DNA of 64,000 nt, taken from Flavobacteriales bacterium. GTDB lineage: Bacteria; Bacteroidota; Bacteroidia; Flavobacteriales_D; Crocinitomicaceae. Positions 8,200-16,174 of this stretch are shown in pieces. Where the stretch lies: contig CANMUN010000001.1 in NCBI GenBank assembly GCA_947500875.1, forward strand, positions 48,538 through 112,537. Direction: 5' to 3'. Position 1 is the first letter of the stretch, and each line of letters opens with the position of its first letter. A program made the position numbers and the translations under genes. The notes below the pieces were generated by a model. That model was not told the DNA's origin and did not search any database. It saw only the letters and a program-made list of their open reading frames with translations.

Positions 8200-9191
8200 T
8201 CCTACGTTTAAACCCTCAAATCACCTCCAGCGAAGCCCAGTCCTTGGCTGAACAACACCGTGCTTTTTACCTTTTCGACGGCGGTCACACGTTGGTGACG
8301 GGTTCTGGTGTCAAGGAAGTGCCGGAAAGTTTAATTGCTGTTACGGAAAGATCTTGGATATTTCCGAACGACATGCAGCTGGCTAGTAAAAATTATCAAG
8401 CAGAAACTCGAAGTATTTCTTTCGGAAAAACCACCATTGGTGGTAATAGCCAAAACACCGTGCTCATTGGCGGACCTTGTTCCGTGGAATCGGAAGAACA
8501 ACTCGAAAGCGCTGCGCAATTGTTGGTTAAATTGGGATTAAACACCTTGCGAGGTGGCGCGTACAAGCCCCGAACGAGTCCTTACTCCTTCCAAGGGATG
8601 GGATTAGACGGCCTAAAATTGCTCGCTAAAATGCGGGAAAATTACGGTTTAACCGTCATTACCGAGGCCCGAGATGCAACGCACATTCAAGAAATCATCG
8701 AACATACCGATATTATACAAATCGGTGCCAAAGCCATGTACGACCAAGGTATTTTACGAGCTTGTGCCAAAATAACCAAACCTGTTCTGATAAAACGGGG
8801 CTTTGGAACTACCCTTCAAGAGCTGGTGCAAGCAGCGGAATTCATTTTATCCGGAGGCAATCAAAACGTGATGGTTTGTGAACGTGGCATCCGGACCTTT
8901 GAAACGGGAACGCGTTTCACCTTGGACTTGTGCGGTGTGGCTTGGTTAAAAGAACACACCAATTTACCCGTCATTCTCGATCCATCGCATGCCATGGGAT
9001 ATGCTTATGGTGTTCCCTCATTGGCCAAAGCCTGCGTTGCCATGGGCATTGATGGATTGTTAATCGAAACGCACCCAAACCCTAAAGTGGCTAAATCGGA
9101 CGCATCACAGCAGTTAACGTATGACGCTTTTGAACAATTGTACCGAGATCTTCAACCCGTGGCCGCTGCCGTAGGATACCGCATCGTATGA
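8196..9191 (+). CDS. DAHP synthase family (type I-beta) 3-deoxy-7-phosphoheptulonate synthase-like aldolase with N-terminal ferredoxin-like domain
   Basis: GGPCSVES, LRGGAYKPRTSPYSFQGMG, VMVCERGIRTFET, PVILDPSHAMG, IETHPNPKVAKSDASQQL. Confidence 0.85.
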   Translation: MILRLNPQITSSEAQSLAEQHRAFYLFDGGHTLVTGSGVKEVPESLIAVTERSWIFPNDMQLASKNYQAETRSISFGKTTIGGNSQNTVLIGGPCSVESEEQLESAAQLLVKLGLNTLRGGAYKPRTSPYSFQGMGLDGLKLLAKMRENYGLTVITEARDATHIQEIIEHTDIIQIGAKAMYDQGILRACAKITKPVLIKRGFGTTLQELVQAAEFILSGGNQNVMVCERGIRTFETGTRFTLDLCGVAWLKEHTNLPVILDPSHAMGYAYGVPSLAKACVAMGIDGLLIETHPNPKVAKSDASQQLTYDAFEQLYRDLQPVAAAVGYRIV

Positions 9192-9862
9192 TACATTTAG
9201 AACAAAACATCCGAGGATTGTGCGCCAAACATGGCTTGCACTACAACGACTTTCTTGCCGACCTAGAAGTGGACGAAGTCCGTGAGCTCACCCTGTATGA
9301 TTTAGAAGCCATTGCGGAAGAATATTCCTTGGATCTCATGGGTCTTTTATTCAAGCCCTTGTTCCATGAAGAGAACTTAGCAAAAAAATTGAAAGGTATT
9401 AAACTACTGGTGCTGGACGTGGACGGTGTCATGACGGATGGCGGCATGTATTGGACGGAATCGGGAGATCAACTGAAGAAATTCAATACCAAGGACGGAT
9501 TAGGAATCATGGGTCTTACGAAAAAAGGATTTTCAGTAGGAATTATTTCTTCCGGATTCACCCATACCATGGTGCAAAAACGTGCAGAATTATTGGGCAT
9601 TGCACGTTGCTATGTTGGGCAAGAACCGAAAATTGATGTGCTGAAGTCCTGGTGTGTAGAACTGGGGATCACCTTGCAAAATGTAGCGATCATTGGCGAT
9701 GACCTCAACGATTTGGAAACGATGCGCAGCGTAGGATTGGCAGTTTGTCCGTCCGATGCCGTGAACGAAGTGAAATCCATTTGCTCGCTGATTCTTTCAA
9801 AACGCGGTGGAGACGGTTGTATACGAGAGTTCATTGACGCTTATTTGACTAAATACCTGTAA
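9188..9862 (+). CDS. KdsC-like HAD phosphatase with N-terminal HTH-like extension
   Basis: LLVLDVDGVMTDGGMYWTESGDQLKKFNTKDGLGI...IGDDLNDLETMRSVGLAVCPSDAVNEVKSI...GGDGCIREFID; about 65 extra N-terminal residues. Confidence 0.8.
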   Translation: MIHLEQNIRGLCAKHGLHYNDFLADLEVDEVRELTLYDLEAIAEEYSLDLMGLLFKPLFHEENLAKKLKGIKLLVLDVDGVMTDGGMYWTESGDQLKKFNTKDGLGIMGLTKKGFSVGIISSGFTHTMVQKRAELLGIARCYVGQEPKIDVLKSWCVELGITLQNVAIIGDDLNDLETMRSVGLAVCPSDAVNEVKSICSLILSKRGGDGCIREFIDAYLTKYL

Positions 9863-9863
9863 C

Positions 9864-11075
9864 ATGGAAAAAACACGCATTGGTATTATTCGAGAAGGGA
9901 AGGTGCCCCCCGACTTCCGAACACCCTTAACGCCACAACAGTGCAGAATGCTTCAAAACCAGTACCCCTTTGTGGAGGTACAGGTGGAAGCCAGCCCAAT
10001 ACGAACTTTTTCCGACGAGGCATATCAAGCGCAAGGTATTCAAGTGGTGGATGATGTGAGTTCGTGTGATATTCTTTTAGGAGTCAAGGAGGTTCCAATA
10101 GAACAGTTGATCCCGAATAAAACCTACCTCTTCTTTTCGCACACACTCAAAAAACAGCCCTATAACCGCGATTTGTTGGCCGCGATTTTGGAACGCAAGA
10201 TTCGTTTGGTGGACTATGAAGCCATTCGCGACAAGTACCGAAACCGCTTAATTGGCTTCGGAAGGTATGCTGGAATTGTGGGGTGCTACAACGCCTTTTT
10301 AACCTTCGGTCTCAAACATGGGTTGTATACTTTGAAGCCGGCTCACCAATGTGCCGACCGAAACGAGGTAGAGCGTGAATTAGCCAAGGTGCACCTTCCA
10401 AAAAATTTCAAATGCTTGCTAACCGGATTTGGACGTGTAGGCCACGGTGCAGCTGAAATCATGCAGTTATTGCCGATTAAAGAAGTAAGTCCGGAAGAGT
10501 ATTTAACACAAACCTTTGAAGAACCGGTTTATGCGCAATTGGAAGTCGAGGATTACTACAAGAAACATGACGGAACCTTTGATAAGTCGGAATTTTATGC
10601 AAATCCGGAAGGATACCATTGTGTTTTAAATCAATTTACCCCTTCGACGGACTTGTACATGCCCTGTCATTATTGGGATAACCGAGCTTCCGTGATGTTA
10701 AGCAGGGAAGATTTAAACAACAGTCCACGCCTACAAGTGATCGCCGATATTTCGTGCGACGTTAACGGACCCATTGCGAGTACGATACGGCCTTCTAAAA
10801 TTGGCGATGCTATTTACGGTTTTGATCCGAAAACCGGACAAGAAACCGATTACCTTTCCAACGGATCCATTGCCGTAATGGCCGTGGACAATTTACCCTG
10901 TGAATTGCCCAAAGATGCATCGGAAGATTTTGGGAATGAATTGCTGAAACACGTTTTTCCACGGCTATTGGTCGACGATCCTGATGGGATCATTTACAAG
11001 GCTTCAGAAACCACCTTCGAAGGAACGCTGAACGAACCCTTTATGTATCTCACTGACTACTTGGAAGGAAAGTAA
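9864..11075 (+). CDS. NAD(P)-dependent alanine dehydrogenase/PNT- or saccharopine dehydrogenase (LYS1)-like protein
   Basis: IGIIREGKVPPDFRTPLTPQQC (AlaDH/PNT N-terminus), GFGRVGHGAAEIM, IADISCDVNGPIASTIRPSKIGDAIYGFDPKTG. Confidence 0.75.
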   Translation: MEKTRIGIIREGKVPPDFRTPLTPQQCRMLQNQYPFVEVQVEASPIRTFSDEAYQAQGIQVVDDVSSCDILLGVKEVPIEQLIPNKTYLFFSHTLKKQPYNRDLLAAILERKIRLVDYEAIRDKYRNRLIGFGRYAGIVGCYNAFLTFGLKHGLYTLKPAHQCADRNEVERELAKVHLPKNFKCLLTGFGRVGHGAAEIMQLLPIKEVSPEEYLTQTFEEPVYAQLEVEDYYKKHDGTFDKSEFYANPEGYHCVLNQFTPSTDLYMPCHYWDNRASVMLSREDLNNSPRLQVIADISCDVNGPIASTIRPSKIGDAIYGFDPKTGQETDYLSNGSIAVMAVDNLPCELPKDASEDFGNELLKHVFPRLLVDDPDGIIYKASETTFEGTLNEPFMYLTDYLEGK

Positions 11076-11080
11076 AAGGC

Positions 11081-12352
11081 CTATTGCAACGGGATGTTGC
11101 TTTTGGTGGACTCGCTCTTTCGTTGCTGTTCACGGTAAAGAAAACCCCAAAACAATGCAGCCAAAAGAAAGGCGCCGGGAAGTATGAGCATTCCTATGCG
11201 TAGATTTCCTGCACCGTCTGAAACTCTACCTACCAACTCGGGCGACCATAAATCGCCGAAGGCATGGATCATAAAGATGCAAATGGCCATGGCCGATGCA
11301 CGCATGGTGGAGGGAACGCTTTCCAGAATAACGGTGTTGATGGGCCCCGTGGATTGGAACAGGAAAATCAAGGAGATCACAATACAGATCATGCTTAAGA
11401 GCGTGTTTTCCGTGAGAAATGAAACAAAGGAAAAAGGCACTGCAAGCAGCATAGAAATCACCAATAATTTTGCATAACCTGCCGGCGATTTTACCCGCCA
11501 ACGGTTGGCCAATGCCCCACCAATCAAGGTACCAACAATTCCCCCCACGACTAAACTTGGACCCAAGAACAAGGAGGCATTCGCTTCATCCAAACCGTGA
11601 ACACGGTGGAGAAAGGTTGGGCCCCAAAACGAAAAAGCACCCATGGCAAAAGTGTAAAAAATGTATCCCAAATTCACGTAAAGGTATTCCTTGTTCTTCG
11701 CAAGAGCGGCAATGCTCTTCAACGAAATCTTCTCCTTTTTCTCGGTGTTGGAATCGTTCAATCCCCTCGCCGGCTCGGGCACAAAAAACAGCAAGGCGGC
11801 TAATAAAAAACCAGGAATGCCGGTAATGAAAAAAGCACTCCTCCAACCGAGCTGCGCTGCGATAACTCCACCCAACGCAAAACCAAAGGCAGCGCCGATG
11901 GGTATCGCTAAGGAGAAAAAAGTAATTGCTTTGTTCCTGCGCTCCGATGGATAAGCATCTGAAATGACCGCAGGTGCAATCGCTCCGAAACTGGCCTCTC
12001 CTAATCCAACCATAATCCGGCAGAAAATCATGAAGGAAAAACCTTGAGCGATTCCGGTTAAACAGGTTCCTAAACTCCAACCAATGATTCCGATAGCCAT
12101 GAGTTTACGTCGCGATAACTTATCCCCCAAATACCCAAAAATCGGTGAGGTTAAAAAATACCCCAACATAAATGCTGTCGCTAGACGACCCATATCCGCA
12201 TCGCTTTTTATGCCTAAATCTTCTTTTATCGGTTCTAAAACTGCTGACAAGACATATCGGTCCAAGAAATTAAAGAGGTTGATAACCGTAAGTAATATCA
12301 AAAGGCGCTTGGCCATCGGGAAACTTGGGGAATCGGAAACGGTAGGCTGCAT
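11081..12352 (-). CDS. MFS transporter (spinster-like)
   Basis: Multiple TM segments, LLTVINLFNFLDRYVLSAVLEPIKEDLGIKSDADMGRLATAFMLGYFLTSPIFGYLGDKLSRRKLMAIG; start set at MQPTVSD (12352), 4 nt after a TATGTTTG box on the minus strand. Confidence 0.88.
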   Translation of the reverse strand: MQPTVSDSPSFPMAKRLLILLTVINLFNFLDRYVLSAVLEPIKEDLGIKSDADMGRLATAFMLGYFLTSPIFGYLGDKLSRRKLMAIGIIGWSLGTCLTGIAQGFSFMIFCRIMVGLGEASFGAIAPAVISDAYPSERRNKAITFFSLAIPIGAAFGFALGGVIAAQLGWRSAFFITGIPGFLLAALLFFVPEPARGLNDSNTEKKEKISLKSIAALAKNKEYLYVNLGYIFYTFAMGAFSFWGPTFLHRVHGLDEANASLFLGPSLVVGGIVGTLIGGALANRWRVKSPAGYAKLLVISMLLAVPFSFVSFLTENTLLSMICIVISLIFLFQSTGPINTVILESVPSTMRASAMAICIFMIHAFGDLWSPELVGRVSDGAGNLRIGMLILPGAFLLAALFWGFLYREQQRKSESTKSNIPLQ

Positions 12353-12356
12353 AGCA

Positions 12357-12364
12357 CAAACATA
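12357..12364 (-). promoter_or_regulatory. TAtgTTTG -7 box, 4 nt before the MFS ATG
   Basis: Minus strand tatgtttgtgctATGCAG. Confidence 0.5.
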
Positions 12365-12423
12365 AGGATATTTCACGCATCCCTAGAACTTAAAAATCAA
12401 AATTACCATTTCAAGAATTAAGG

Positions 12424-12431
12424 TAACTTTG
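12424..12431 (+). promoter_or_regulatory. TAacTTTG -7 box, 4 nt before the dapD ATG
   Basis: taacTTTGcactATGGAA. Confidence 0.6.
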
Positions 12432-12435
12432 CACT

Positions 12436-13251
12436 ATGGAAATACGGAACCTCATCGAAGCGGCATGGAATAACCGCGAATTGCTGAAAGATGCAACCAC
12501 TCAACAGGCGATTGAACACGTAATTGAGGACTTAGATAAAGGGAATTTACGCGTCGCTGAACCGAAAATGGACGGTACATGGCAGGTGAACGAATGGGTT
12601 AAAAAAGCGGTAGTCATGTACTTTCCTATCCGCAAAATGGAAACCGTGGAGGCTGGTCCTTTTGAATTTCACGATAAAATGGCGCTAAAGCAAGCGTACT
12701 CAGCATTGGGCGTACGAGTAGTACCAGGAGCTAGCGCCCGCTACGGATCGTACCTGGCATCGGGTGTTATCATGATGCCTTCGTATGTAAACATAGGAGC
12801 ATACGTAGGTTCAGGAACGATGGTGGATACTTGGGCAACGGTAGGGAGTTGCGCGCAAATTGGTCAAAACGTTCACCTCAGCGGAGGAGTGGGTATTGGC
12901 GGAGTTTTGGAACCTTTACAAGCGTCGCCAGTAATCGTGGAAGACGATGCATTCATCGGATCCCGATGCATTGTAGTAGAAGGCGTTCGAATCGGTAAGG
13001 CAGCCGTGCTGGGGGCGAATGTTGTACTTACCAAAAGCACGAAAATCATCGACGTTACGGGCCATGAAGCTAAAGAATTTAAAGGATACGTTCCGGATCG
13101 CAGCGTGGTGATTCCCGGCTCCTATGAAAAGAATTTTCCAGCAGGAACCTTCCAAGTTCCATGCGCACTCATCATTGGTCAACGTTCGGCAACTACGGAC
13201 TTAAAAACATCCCTCAACGACGTGCTGAGGGAATATTCCATAGCTGTATAA
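12436..13251 (+). CDS. dapD: 2,3,4,5-tetrahydropyridine-2,6-dicarboxylate N-succinyltransferase
   Basis: Hexapeptide-repeat protein: VVPGASARYGSYLASGVIMMPSYVNIGAYVGSGTMVDTWATVGSCAQIGQNVHLSGGVGIGGVLEPLQASPVIVEDDAFIGSRCIVVEGVRIG. Confidence 0.95.
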   Translation: MEIRNLIEAAWNNRELLKDATTQQAIEHVIEDLDKGNLRVAEPKMDGTWQVNEWVKKAVVMYFPIRKMETVEAGPFEFHDKMALKQAYSALGVRVVPGASARYGSYLASGVIMMPSYVNIGAYVGSGTMVDTWATVGSCAQIGQNVHLSGGVGIGGVLEPLQASPVIVEDDAFIGSRCIVVEGVRIGKAAVLGANVVLTKSTKIIDVTGHEAKEFKGYVPDRSVVIPGSYEKNFPAGTFQVPCALIIGQRSATTDLKTSLNDVLREYSIAV

Positions 13252-13280
13252 TTTTCAGTACCTTTGGTTTTTGAGTATCC

Positions 13281-14615
13281 ATGGAATTGTCCTCCTTAAC
13301 CTCCATATCTCCCATTGACGGCAGATATAGATCGAAAACCGAAGCACTTGGCGCTTTTTTCTCTGAATTCGCCCTAATAAAATACCGCCTCCGAATTGAA
13401 ATTGAGTATTATTTAGCGCTCATGCATTGGGGAATTATTCCTTCAAAGGACGTGACTGCCGCTCAAGAACTTCGCAACATCTACGAACATTTCAGCCTCG
13501 AAGACGCCGAATCCATCAAAACCTTAGAGCAAACCACGAATCACGATGTAAAAGCGGTAGAGTACTTTATTAAACAACGGCTGAAGGATTTGGGGAATAG
13601 CCAATCCCTGGAATTTGTGCATTTCGGTTTAACCTCGCAAGACATCAACAATACGGCCATTCCGCTTTCCATCAAGGAGGCGCTTAACCAAGTTATATTT
13701 CCAGCCTTTGAGGAACTTTTGCAACAGTTGAAAGAACTTACTTCCGCCTGGGAAAACGTTCCAATGCTCGCAAGAACGCATGGACAACCCGCTTCCCCCA
13801 CCCGTTTAGGCAAAGAAATTCGTGTATTCTACGAACGTTTGAGTTTGCAACTTAGCGAGGCTAGGCGAATCCCGCATGCCGCAAAATTTGGAGGAGCTAC
13901 GGGGAACTTCAATGCTCACCACATTGCCTACCCGGAAATAGATTGGATAAGCTTTGCCAACCAATTTGTGAGCGATTTAGGCTTGCACCGGAGTCAAACA
14001 ACGACACAAATCGAACACTATGATTTCCTTGCCGCATTGTGCGATGCAGTGAAACGCTTAAATACCATACTAATCGATTTGAACCGCGATTTTTGGACCT
14101 ACATTTCCATGGATTATTTCAAGCAGCAATTGAAGGCAGGTGAGATAGGCTCCAGCGCTATGCCGCATAAAGTCAATCCCATTGATTTTGAAAATTCAGA
14201 AGGAAACCTGGGTTTGGCCAATGCATATTTTGAATTTTTTGCTTCGAAACTGCCCATATCAAGGCTTCAGCGTGACCTCACCGATTCTACCGTTCTACGC
14301 AACATTGGTGTTCCTTTAGCCCACACCCTGATTGCCTTACAATCAACCTCCAAAGGGCTTGGCAAACTGCTGCTTAATCCCGAAAAAATACAGGCCGATC
14401 TTGAGGATAACTGGATGGTTGTAGCCGAAGCAATTCAAACCGTATTGCGCAGAGAATCGTATCCCGAGCCCTACGAAGCGTTGAAAAACCTTACAAGAAC
14501 TCACTCAAAAATCAACCAAGCCAGTATTCATGCCTTCATCGATGGATTAGCGGTTGGTAATGCATTGAAAGAAGAATTAAAAAAAATCACGCCATGGAAT
14601 TATCTTGGTTTGTAA
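13281..14615 (+). CDS. purB: adenylosuccinate lyase
   Basis: LSSLTSISPIDGRYRSKTEALG...GLTSQDINNTAIPL...ARTHGQPASPTRLGKE...GSSAMPHKVNPIDFENSEGNLG. Confidence 0.95.
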   Translation: MELSSLTSISPIDGRYRSKTEALGAFFSEFALIKYRLRIEIEYYLALMHWGIIPSKDVTAAQELRNIYEHFSLEDAESIKTLEQTTNHDVKAVEYFIKQRLKDLGNSQSLEFVHFGLTSQDINNTAIPLSIKEALNQVIFPAFEELLQQLKELTSAWENVPMLARTHGQPASPTRLGKEIRVFYERLSLQLSEARRIPHAAKFGGATGNFNAHHIAYPEIDWISFANQFVSDLGLHRSQTTTQIEHYDFLAALCDAVKRLNTILIDLNRDFWTYISMDYFKQQLKAGEIGSSAMPHKVNPIDFENSEGNLGLANAYFEFFASKLPISRLQRDLTDSTVLRNIGVPLAHTLIALQSTSKGLGKLLLNPEKIQADLEDNWMVVAEAIQTVLRRESYPEPYEALKNLTRTHSKINQASIHAFIDGLAVGNALKEELKKITPWNYLGL

Positions 14616-16174
14616 AGCAACTTGGTTTTTTTGTACTAAGTGCGTTGAGTCTACCAACATGGGCGCAAGGATTACCTGTTAGTTGGGGGCCTTTAGAATC
14701 CAAACGAGGAAATTTAGTAGACATATTGCCTATTCGTTCTGCCGATTTTTATGCCTTGCGTTTCAACCCTGGGCTCTTCGGTTCATACAAAGTGAATACG
14801 TATAATCAACTGGCCTTCACGAGCCAACAAAGGATAAAACCGGTAACAGAGACAGGATTTGCCAACATTGAATCCTCGGCATTTTTTGCAGGGAAGTTTC
14901 AAGTTTTTCTCAGCGATCGTTCGGGAACTACCATGGCTTTATACAGCCAATCCATCCTTGAGGGTGAAGAAAACACACCGTCAGAACTTCGATGCAGCTA
15001 CGAAGATATTCGAATTGGGGCACGTCCAAATTTTCAGTTGTTGTTATCCCAAAATCAACAGTTTTTAGCCATCACCTATGAGATTCCCGGAAGGAGAGCC
15101 AATCGCGACGTTCACGGTTACGTCTTGTTCGACTCAACCTTTACCGAAATAGGTCGTGGAGAATACCTATTGCCTTTTGACGGAAACATGTCCACCATCA
15201 ATCAAAACCATGTAACGAACCGAGGAGAATACCTGATTGCCGTTACCGAGCACAAAGACCGTAACGATCGCTTTTTTGGGCGTGCTTGGGAGAATTTCAA
15301 GGCACTCCATGTCTACAAGATCCAGCGTGATAGCCTTCAAGAGTTTAACGTTGAATTGGCCGACAAGCGCATCGATGACCTAAACATGAGTTCCAATAAC
15401 CACGGAATTGTCTCGATGACCGGTCTTTATGGGCGGGGAAACAACAGCGGGATTGAAGGCGTTTTTTCCATGAATTTAGATACTCAAAAGGACAGCGTCA
15501 CGGGATACAAATATGCTCCTTTTGACTTGGAGGTCCTCCGTGAATCGCGTTCTGCTCAACAAATGAACAACTTCATCCGACGCAGCAATAACCGAGGCGA
15601 AGACCCCCAGGTTTTTTCGTATAAATTGCGTCAAATTCAAACCTTAGAGGACAACAGCCAAGTCGGATATTTAGAGCAGTACTACGAACGACAATTTACG
15701 AATTATGACTCCAGAACCGGTGTAACCACGGTTAACAACTACTACTATTACATGGATATCGTGGTTTTCAAATTAGCGGCTGACGGCACCTATTTGTGGG
15801 GAAGACGCATCCCGAAAAATCAAATATCTATGAACGACCAGGGCCCGTTCAGTTCTTTTATAGGTTTCAACAATCAGCAGAATGCTTACCTGATTTTTAA
15901 CGACAATAAAAAGAACTATGACGATGGAGGTGGATTTTCCAGAAACAACAACAACGTATACGGTTTAAATTTGAGCCCATGGAGAAATGTTGTTGCCTTG
16001 GTAACGGTTGACCTTTCCAACGGAAACCTGGAACGCAGTACCATGTTCACTCGAAAAGAACTATCCGCGATTGCCGTTCCTAAAACCATGAAAGTCGATT
16101 GGAAAAATAAAGAAGTTTTGTTGTATGCCGTTAATCGAAATCGTGAAAAATTTGGCCTCATTTCGTTTAAATAA
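14594..16174 (+). CDS. hypothetical secreted protein (526 aa)
   Basis: Signal peptide LGFFVLSALSLPTWAQG; no recognised family; overlaps both neighbours. Confidence 0.65.
   Translation: MELSWFVKQLGFFVLSALSLPTWAQGLPVSWGPLESKRGNLVDILPIRSADFYALRFNPGLFGSYKVNTYNQLAFTSQQRIKPVTETGFANIESSAFFAGKFQVFLSDRSGTTMALYSQSILEGEENTPSELRCSYEDIRIGARPNFQLLLSQNQQFLAITYEIPGRRANRDVHGYVLFDSTFTEIGRGEYLLPFDGNMSTINQNHVTNRGEYLIAVTEHKDRNDRFFGRAWENFKALHVYKIQRDSLQEFNVELADKRIDDLNMSSNNHGIVSMTGLYGRGNNSGIEGVFSMNLDTQKDSVTGYKYAPFDLEVLRESRSAQQMNNFIRRSNNRGEDPQVFSYKLRQIQTLEDNSQVGYLEQYYERQFTNYDSRTGVTTVNNYYYYMDIVVFKLAADGTYLWGRRIPKNQISMNDQGPFSSFIGFNNQQNAYLIFNDNKKNYDDGGGFSRNNNNVYGLNLSPWRNVVALVTVDLSNGNLERSTMFTRKELSAIAVPKTMKVDWKNKEVLLYAVNRNREKFGLISFK

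Noticed and set aside
11586-12080. 164-aa minus-strand ORF overlapping the MFS transporter gene in another frame
   Set aside because: Lies wholly inside the MFS coding region; shadow ORF with low-complexity, Cys/Phe-rich translation.
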